6,088 bases of DNA from Planctomycetota bacterium. GTDB lineage: Bacteria; Planctomycetota; Planctomycetia; Pirellulales; UBA1268. This document shows, piece by piece, positions 1 to 4,386 of this stretch. Below the pieces are notes generated by a model, which saw only the letters and a program-made list of their open reading frames with translations, was not told the origin of the DNA and did not search any database. The position numbers and the translations under genes are program-made. Every line of letters begins with the position of its first letter. Position 1 is the stretch's first letter. The stretch lies in contig QWPO01000032.1 of NCBI GenBank assembly GCA_003669255.1, forward strand, positions 1 to 6,088, in the 5' to 3' direction.

Positions 1-813
1 CGACAGCGGGTCGGTCGGAGTCCGTCCGAGCACGATCAGGTCGATGCCCCGGTCCTTCGCGGTCGCAACAATCTTATCCCCCGGATTGCCCTGGGCGATG
101 ATCGGCTTCGCCGATCGGAACACGGGCGGCAGCGTCCCGACAAACGCGTCGAGCGTGCCGCCGAGCGCCGTCACCTCGTCATCGTGCTCCTGCTGCCAGG
201 CCTTTGCGACCGAGGCGGTGTCGGGATCGCGGACGCGGTTTTCGAGCCACGTGGGCAGCGGCCCGGCGAGGAGTGACTCGGCCACGCCGATCACCAGCCC
301 CTCGGTGCCGGCGGGCCAGTGGATGTGGCCGAGGGCTTTGGCGACCGACGCCGCGCTCGCCGGATGGTGGCAGGCGAGCACCTTCAGGCCGCGGTCGTCG
401 GCCGCCGCCTCGCGGACGACCAGCACTGGCCGATCACCGCCATGCACCACGGCCCTCGACACGCTGCCAAGCATGAGGTTCTGCAGGCCACCATGGCCGC
501 GGGCCCCCACCACCACCATGTCGGCCTGCCACTGTGCGGCGGACGCAAGGATGCCGACCGCGGCGGCCGCATCGCTTTGGATAAACTCGGCCCGCGCCGC
601 GACGTCGGCGGGCAGCGCGCCGCGGGCGTCGTCAAACACGGCTGCTGCTGCCCCGCCGATGATCGACCGTGACGCCTGCGGGACACGCTTTTCGAGGTCG
701 CGGGGAGAGTAGTAGAGGGCGACGAGGTCGGACGCGGGATCGAGGAGCCTCCCGGCCATGCGCACCGCATCGAGTGCGGGCTTCGAACCATCGACGGCGA
801 TCAGGACTCTCAT
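1..813 (-). CDS. Universal stress protein, tandem UspA domains (3' end beyond window)
   Basis: Reads as 271 open codons from ATG at 811-813 down to base 1 with no stop, so the C-terminus lies outside the window. The first UspA domain (about residues 1-135) opens with MRVLIAVDGSKPALDAVR, the usual beta-strand, nucleotide-contacting Asp8 and first helix. It carries a complete G-2x-G-9x-G-S ATP-binding motif at G103, G106, G116 and S117, preceded by the hydrophobic strand DMVVVGARG. A second domain starts near residue 143 (LKVLACHHP) and reaches DLIVLGRTPTD at 258-268, where the ATP loop should lie; what is visible lacks the second glycine. UspA proteins are cytoplasmic, bind ATP or other nucleotides, and support survival under stress; the actual role here is unknown. 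The start is fixed by homology and by a good GAGGAG site. It lies 43 bp downstream of epmB on the same strand and may be co-transcribed. The family call is firm; no specific gene name is justified. Confidence 0.93.
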   Translation of the reverse strand, partial: MRVLIAVDGSKPALDAVRMAGRLLDPASDLVALYYSPRDLEKRVPQASRSIIGGAAAAVFDDARGALPADVAARAEFIQSDAAAAVGILASAAQWQADMVVVGARGHGGLQNLMLGSVSRAVVHGGDRPVLVVREAAADDRGLKVLACHHPASAASVAKALGHIHWPAGTEGLVIGVAESLLAGPLPTWLENRVRDPDTASVAKAWQQEHDDEVTALGGTLDAFVGTLPPVFRSAKPIIAQGNPGDKIVATAKDRGIDLIVLGRTPTDPLS

Positions 814-821
814 GACAGGTG

Positions 822-827
822 CTCCTC
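822..827 (-). promoter_or_regulatory. Ribosome binding site of the universal stress protein
   Basis: The minus strand reads GAGGAG here, 8 nt before the ATG at 811-813. This is a near-ideal Shine-Dalgarno sequence at normal spacing. It confirms the start and shows that the gene can be translated independently of epmB upstream. Confidence 0.75.
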
Positions 828-856
828 GTGGCGTGTGGCCGGTGTGTGATGCGGAC

Positions 857-1873
857 TCATGCGATCCAGACCTTCGAGGGCTCTCCCGGCACCTCGCGAA
901 CAAGACGGGGAACGGCGTAGCCCGGGAGCGTGTCTCGGAGTCGGCCGTGGAGTTCCTCCGCGCGGGCCTGCGGAACGTCGAAGTGGGTGGCGCCGCGGAC
1001 CCGATCGAGCAGATGGAGATAGTAGGGCACGACGCCGATCTCGACGAGCCTCTCCGACAAGGCCGCGAGCACGGCAGCGGAGTCGTTGACGCCGGCGAGC
1101 AGGACCGCCTGATTCAGGATGATCGCCGGCGTGGCGGCGAGGGCACGCACGGCGCCGGCCACCGAGGCGTCGAGTTCCGCGGGATGATTGGCGTGAAGCA
1201 CCACCACGCGGGCGAGCCGAGAGGCCGTCAGCACGTCGACGAGCCCCGGCGTGACACGAGATGGTAGCACCACCGGAAGCCGCGTGTGGATCCGAATTCT
1301 GCGGAGGTGCGAGATGCCATCGAGACGCTCGATCACCTCCCCGAGAAAGGCGTCGTCGGCCAGTAGCGGATCGCCGCCAGAGAGGATCACCTCGGTGAGC
1401 GAGTCGTCGGCAGCGATCGCCTCGAGCCCCTCCGCCACGCCCCGGCGAGAGGCTCCGCTAGCGGCGTAGGGAAACTCGCGGCGGAAGCAGTAGCGGCAGT
1501 TCACGGCGCAGCCAGCGGTGAGGAGGAGCAGCGCGCGGCCGTCGTACTTCTTCACCAGCCCCGGCGCGGCCAACACGTCGGCCTCACGGAGCGGGTCAGC
1601 GGACCAGCCGGCGACGTCTGCCGTCTCCGCCGTCTGGGGCAGCACCTGGAGCAGCAGCGGGTCGCGAGGGTCGCCCGGCCGCATCCGCTCCGCGAACGCC
1701 CGTGGCACGAGAAGTGGAAACGATCCGGTCGCGGACCGGGCCGCTTCTGCGATCCCGGCGTCGAGGCCGAGCATGCGGCAGAGTTCGACCGGGTCGCGGA
1801 TCGCGTCGGCGAGTTCCCGCTGCCATTCGGACTGGGCCGGTGGCGTGGTGCGGACGAGGGTGGCGGTCGGCAT
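857..1873 (-). CDS. epmB: EF-P (R)-beta-lysine pathway lysine 2,3-aminomutase EpmB (YjeK)
   Basis: This 338-residue radical-SAM enzyme of the KamA/EpmB family converts L-alpha-lysine to (R)-beta-lysine, which EpmA then attaches to EF-P. The [4Fe-4S]/SAM motif CxxxCxxC is intact as C122, C126 and C129 within GCAVNCRYCFRR. SGGDPL at 165-170 and the YYLHLLDRVRGATHF block at 284-298 follow the family pattern. The C-terminal GEPSK places the PLP Schiff-base lysine at K334, four residues from the end, so the tail is slightly shorter than I recall for E. coli EpmB. This short form, without the extra C-terminal domain of catabolic KamA, and the neighbouring efp argue for EpmB rather than lysine degradation. 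The ATG at 1871-1873 was chosen because SEWQRELADAIRDPVEL then aligns with the E. coli N-terminus; an upstream in-frame ATG at 1975 would add 34 unrelated residues and run to within 17 bp of the efp start. No clear Shine-Dalgarno precedes the chosen start. It is divergent from efp, with usp downstream on the same strand. Confidence 0.95.
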   Translation of the reverse strand: MPTATLVRTTPPAQSEWQRELADAIRDPVELCRMLGLDAGIAEAARSATGSFPLLVPRAFAERMRPGDPRDPLLLQVLPQTAETADVAGWSADPLREADVLAAPGLVKKYDGRALLLLTAGCAVNCRYCFRREFPYAASGASRRGVAEGLEAIAADDSLTEVILSGGDPLLADDAFLGEVIERLDGISHLRRIRIHTRLPVVLPSRVTPGLVDVLTASRLARVVVLHANHPAELDASVAGAVRALAATPAIILNQAVLLAGVNDSAAVLAALSERLVEIGVVPYYLHLLDRVRGATHFDVPQARAEELHGRLRDTLPGYAVPRLVREVPGEPSKVWIA

Positions 1874-1905
1874 CGGGAACGGCCGGTGGAAGTTGACAGG
1901 TTCGG

Positions 1906-1920
1906 GCGTCGCGGCGACGC
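1906..1920. promoter_or_regulatory. Perfect 7-1-7 inverted repeat, possible operator
   Basis: GCGTCGC at 1906-1912 and GCGACGC at 1914-1920 are exact reverse complements around a single G. The element lies 7 bp after the TTGACA at 1893-1898, between two divergent start codons, where a shared operator would be expected. In G+C-rich DNA such a palindrome can occur by chance, and I know of no regulator with this site. Confidence 0.25.
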
Positions 1921-1975
1921 TTGACCCTCTACAAGGATACGGGTGTCGGCCCCCGAAGAGAAAGCGGCCATCCAC

Positions 1976-1980
1976 AGGAG
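1976..1980 (+). promoter_or_regulatory. Probable ribosome binding site of efp
   Basis: AGGAG ends 12 nt before the GTG start at 1993. The spacing is longer than usual, but this is the only purine-rich match close to the start indicated by homology. It favours GTG 1993 over the in-frame TTG at 1921. Confidence 0.5.
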
Positions 1981-1992
1981 CGTCGAGCAGCA

Positions 1993-2562
1993 GTGCCAGC
2001 CTACAACACGAGTGAGTTCAAGAAGGGCCTCAAGGTCCAGATCGATGGCGACCCGTACATCATGATCGAGTGCAACTTCGTGAAGCCGGGCAAGGGGCAG
2101 GCACTCTACAAGTGCAAGCTCCGCAACCTGCTGCGGAATACGGTGCTTGACCGGACGTACAAGAGCGGCGACTCGCTCGACGCGGCCGACATCACCACGA
2201 TCGAAGCCCAGTTCCTCTACAAGCAGGGCGAGGCGTTCGTGTTCATGGACAACGCCAGCTACGAGCAGTACGAGCTCTCCAAGGAGCAGGTCGACGACGC
2301 CTGGAAGTGGATCAAGGAGGGCACCGTCTGCTCGATGCTGCTCTACAACGGCAATCCGATCTCGATGGAGCCGCCAAACCACATGGTGCTCAAGGTCGAG
2401 TACGCCGAACCGGCGATGCGCGGCAACACGGCGACCAACCTCACCAAGCCCGTGAAGCTCGAGACGGGTGCCGACGTGATCGTGCCGGCGTTCATCGAAC
2501 AGGGCGACTCGATCAAGGTCGACACCCGAACGGGCGACTATCTCGAGCGGGTGAAGGCCTGA
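1993..2562 (+). CDS. efp: Translation elongation factor P
   Basis: This 189-residue protein is the expected length for EF-P, which binds ribosomes stalled on polyproline and stimulates peptide bond formation. The N-terminal KOW-like domain (about 1-64) has SEFKKGLKVQIDGDPYIMIE and the modification loop VKPGKGQALYKCKLRNLL. The tip lysine is K34 in PGKGQ, the same number as the beta-lysylated residue of E. coli EF-P. Two OB-type domains follow (about 65-128 and 130-189), and the C-terminal family signature is present as IKVDTRTGDYLERVK. A tip lysine rather than arginine, with epmB next door, predicts beta-lysylation by EpmA/EpmB rather than EarP rhamnosylation. The GTG start gives M-P-A-Y-N-T-S-E-F, which aligns with other EF-Ps. 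The frame stays open upstream to a TTG at 1921, but those 24 residues look non-coding. It is divergent from epmB and convergent with the gene at 2731-4269; a REP-like array begins 10 bp after the stop. Confidence 0.97.
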   Translation: MPAYNTSEFKKGLKVQIDGDPYIMIECNFVKPGKGQALYKCKLRNLLRNTVLDRTYKSGDSLDAADITTIEAQFLYKQGEAFVFMDNASYEQYELSKEQVDDAWKWIKEGTVCSMLLYNGNPISMEPPNHMVLKVEYAEPAMRGNTATNLTKPVKLETGADVIVPAFIEQGDSIKVDTRTGDYLERVKA

Positions 2563-2572
2563 GCCGCCGGCC

Positions 2573-2711
2573 GGAGCGCAGGTTTTCAACCTGCGGCTGT
2601 AGCGTAGGTTTTCAACCTGCGGAAGTAGCGTAGGTTTTCAACCTGCGGCACATCAGAGAACAGGTTGAAAACCTGTTCTACGGTGGCAACAGGTTGAAAA
2701 CCTGTTCTACG
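2573..2711. repeat. REP-like array: five hairpin units, three forward and two inverted
   Basis: Five copies of one module fill the gap between two convergent genes. Each is a tetranucleotide plus an 8-bp arm, a 3-nt loop and an 8-bp arm. Plus-strand units begin at 2573 (GGAG), 2599 (GTAG) and 2625 (GTAG), exactly 26 bp apart. Unit 1 has arms CGCAGGTT/AACCTGCG; units 2 and 3 have CGTAGGTT/AACCTGCG, with one T-G opposition. Two units face the other way: hairpins at 2670-2677/2659-2666 and 2699-2706/2688-2695, with arms AACAGGTT/AACCTGTT and GTAG read from 2681 and 2710 on the minus strand; they are 29 bp apart. Loops are TTC on the unit's own strand. A 5' GTAG/GGAG next to an imperfect palindrome is the hallmark of REP elements mobilised by REP-associated tyrosine transposases (RAYTs). 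No transposase is in the window. There is no T-tract, so a classical terminator is unlikely, though transcripts from both sides would fold here. Confidence 0.85.
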
Positions 2712-2730
2712 TTTCGGCAGGTGCGACGCT

Positions 2731-4269
2731 TCAGTCCCAATACCAGGCGTCGCCGGGGAGATCCTTCGCGGCGGCGTGGGCCGACTTCACCTGGCCCTTC
2801 TCGTCCATGATCAGGTTCGGGGCATCGATCGCCATTCGCGGGTGGACGGTTACGCCGCCGCCAACCGGCGTCAGCAGCCGGTTGCCCCGCCAGACGGCAT
2901 GGATCGCCGTTTCGGCGCGGGTGGGGGCCGTGAGCCGCTCGACCGGATAGGCCTGTTCGCTGCACAGCGTCTCGGCGGCCCAGCCGGCCTTCCCGTAGGC
3001 GTCGTGCTCCTGCATGTAGGCGGCCGCAACCACGAGATCGATCATGTTTCGGAGTTGGGCGTAGACGGGGCTTCGGGCCGCGATGGCCGCGTAGTTGCGG
3101 GTGAAAGCCTGGGTGAACGTCGCGCTCGCCTGGTCAGGCTTCGTGGCCGAAAGCCGGCTGCCATCGGCCCGGACCACCTCGTCGGCACCGCAGAGTTTCA
3201 CGCCGCGGCCGACCAGTTCGATCGCCAGGTCGTCCTCGGCGATCTTCACGCACTCGTAGTCGGGCACGAAGTACCACCGCTGCATGGCGTTGGCAGCCAC
3301 GGCTCCCGCACTCGCCAGTTCGATCCAGGTCGGCATCTTCACCGGTGGCTGCTCGAGGCCGATGCCCATGAGCTTCATGCGATAGTCGGCCTCGACCATC
3401 ACGTTGGCGAAGTGAGTTGCCGGCGACACGCCCTGGATGGTGACCTTCTGCTCGCCGAGGGCCTCCTTCATACCGGCGACGAGGTTGTCGGTGCCGCCCT
3501 GAGGGTTCACGCGGCCGGTCTTGGCCAGGAACGCCTGCATCGCGGCGAGGCCCTCCTTGGTCGGGTCGATGGAGCAGCCGACGAGCCGGTCTTGCGGGTG
3601 GCCCGGGGCAAATGCACGGAGGGCGGTGGCGAGATCTTCGAGGAGCACGGTCGGGCTGCCGCTCTCGGCGCCGACAACCCGGCCGGACGATGGGTCGGTG
3701 AGCCAGGGCTCGGCGGGGCCGGCGAGCACGATCTCGCCCGGTGTGTCGCCCTCGGCCGGATAGACAAACACATACTGCACGCGGGTGAGGCCGGCGAGTT
3801 TCTCGATCTCGTCGGGAATACCGCGACCGTCGGCGGCGTGCTTCGCCAGCGACTTTTCGAGCCGCGATAGCGCTACCTTCCGGAGCGGCACCTTCTTTCG
3901 TAGATCGCCCGGCAGGCCCTCGACGGCAGCCTTTCGCTGCGCCATCGAAAGGGGTTGGCTGGGGAATGCCTGCGCCCGAAGGACGCCCTGGGCATCGATC
4001 AGGACACCAGCGGGCTGGTTACCGCCGTCCACGATGGTTGTGTTGTTCCCACCGCCACCTTGCTGGCCGCCCTGCTGATTGCCCAGTTGGCCACCCTGCT
4101 GGTTGCCCTGCTGGCCACCCTGCTGTCCGCCTAGACCACCACCCTGCTGACCGCCGCCACCCAGCTGACCGTGGACAATCCTTTCTCCGGTCAGGCAGGC
4201 AGTGGCAAGAAGCAGCACGGCAAACGCACGACCGAGTCGCCAAATGAGGCCGCTGGCAGGGGCACGCAT
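2731..4269 (-). CDS. Exported Gly/Gln-rich protein of unknown function, DUF1598-like
   Basis: This 512-residue protein begins with a signal sequence: basic n-region to R14, then hydrophobic AFAVLLLATACL. Cleavage is plausible at VHG34|Q35 by signal peptidase I; ATAC25 also loosely fits a lipobox, so a lipoprotein cannot be excluded. Residues 35-76 are almost only Gly, Gln and Asn, likely disordered. The body (about 77-512) is soluble with no later membrane helix. A central block, VSPATHFANVMVEADYRMKL and MGIGLE (281-306), matches my memory of planctomycete proteins annotated DUF1598; that assignment is from memory only. Four cysteines remain after the signal (C232, C340, C360, C436) and could form disulfides. 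It ends LPGDAWYWD. I see no catalytic motif and give no function. The ATG at 4267-4269 follows a GGGTGA site at 5 nt spacing and supports the signal peptide. It lies 117 bp downstream of dnaE on the same strand, with a possible promoter of its own between them. Confidence 0.85.
   Translation of the reverse strand: MRAPASGLIWRLGRAFAVLLLATACLTGERIVHGQLGGGGQQGGGLGGQQGGQQGNQQGGQLGNQQGGQQGGGGNNTTIVDGGNQPAGVLIDAQGVLRAQAFPSQPLSMAQRKAAVEGLPGDLRKKVPLRKVALSRLEKSLAKHAADGRGIPDEIEKLAGLTRVQYVFVYPAEGDTPGEIVLAGPAEPWLTDPSSGRVVGAESGSPTVLLEDLATALRAFAPGHPQDRLVGCSIDPTKEGLAAMQAFLAKTGRVNPQGGTDNLVAGMKEALGEQKVTIQGVSPATHFANVMVEADYRMKLMGIGLEQPPVKMPTWIELASAGAVAANAMQRWYFVPDYECVKIAEDDLAIELVGRGVKLCGADEVVRADGSRLSATKPDQASATFTQAFTRNYAAIAARSPVYAQLRNMIDLVVAAAYMQEHDAYGKAGWAAETLCSEQAYPVERLTAPTRAETAIHAVWRGNRLLTPVGGGVTVHPRMAIDAPNLIMDEKGQVKSAHAAAKDLPGDAWYWD
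4042..4167 (-). repeat. Degenerate in-frame repeats encoding a Gly/Gln-rich segment
   Basis: These bases encode residues 35-76 of the exported protein. The minus strand repeats G-G-Q-Q-like codon blocks; the clearest period is 24 nt (8 residues), seen as GNQQGGQL followed by GNQQGGQQ. Synonymous differences between copies (CAG/CAA, GGT/GGC, AAC/AAT) show that the repeat is not brand new. In-frame slippage is likely to vary its length between relatives. Confidence 0.75.
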
Positions 4270-4317
4270 GGATTCACCCGTGGCGGGATTCCGGAGTCTG
4301 ACCGACGCACGGGGCGG

Positions 4318-4346
4318 AGAGTAGTTGCACGGGAACCCTCAGGCAA
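4318..4346 (-). promoter_or_regulatory. Possible sigma-70-type promoter for the exported-protein gene
   Basis: On the minus strand, TTGCCT (4346-4341) is followed after exactly 17 nt by TACTCT (4323-4318), four of six matches to each consensus hexamer. Transcription would start near 4311, giving a leader of about 42 nt before the ATG at 4269. The match is weak and planctomycete promoters are poorly characterised. The rest of the 117-bp dnaE-to-2731 gene gap shows no clear terminator. Confidence 0.3.
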
Positions 4347-4386
4347 TGCGAGGTTTCTCCGAAAAACAGCCCATTCTGCCCGGTTT

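Larger units (their letters stand above)
1874..1992. other. Divergent epmB/efp intergenic region
   Basis: These 119 bp must hold the promoters for both epmB (leftward) and efp (rightward). On the plus strand there is a perfect TTGACA at 1893-1898 and a TTGACC at 1921-1926, but neither has a convincing -10 hexamer 16-18 bp downstream, so no promoter can be placed with confidence. The most distinct element is the inverted repeat at 1906-1920, listed separately. Confidence 0.5.

Noticed and set aside
44..712. Plus-strand frame of 222 codons over the universal stress protein
   Set aside because: It is antisense to a gene with intact UspA motifs; the Ser/Ala/Arg-rich translation is a shadow.
1921..1992. 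N-terminal extension of EF-P from TTG at 1921
   Set aside because: The 24 extra residues do not match EF-P, the length from GTG 1993 is normal, and AGGAG lies between the two starts.
1552..2589. Long minus-strand frame (345 codons) antisense to efp and running into epmB
   Set aside because: It overlaps efp entirely on the opposite strand and epmB in another frame; both of those have clear family motifs, while this translation resembles none.
2573..2711. CRISPR array
   Set aside because: The units are nearly contiguous (2-9 bp between them), are present in both orientations and lack unique spacers of 25-45 bp.
2573..2711. Intrinsic bidirectional terminator
   Set aside because: The stems are only 8 bp, none is followed by a T-tract, and five copies with a conserved tetranucleotide fit a REP cluster better.
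2678..2965. Small minus-strand frame of 95 codons
   Set aside because: Its end is a translation of the palindromic repeats and the rest overlaps the exported-protein gene out of frame.
2776..3870. Plus-strand frame of 364 codons antisense to the exported-protein gene
   Set aside because: Long antisense frames are common in G+C-rich coding DNA. The minus-strand frame has a signal peptide, a ribosome binding site and a family-like core; this one is rich in Gly, Arg, His and Leu with no recognisable domain.
4042..4167. Recent microsatellite expansion in the exported-protein gene
   Set aside because: Copies differ at many synonymous positions, so the repeat is old and maintained at protein level; kept as a degenerate repeat instead.
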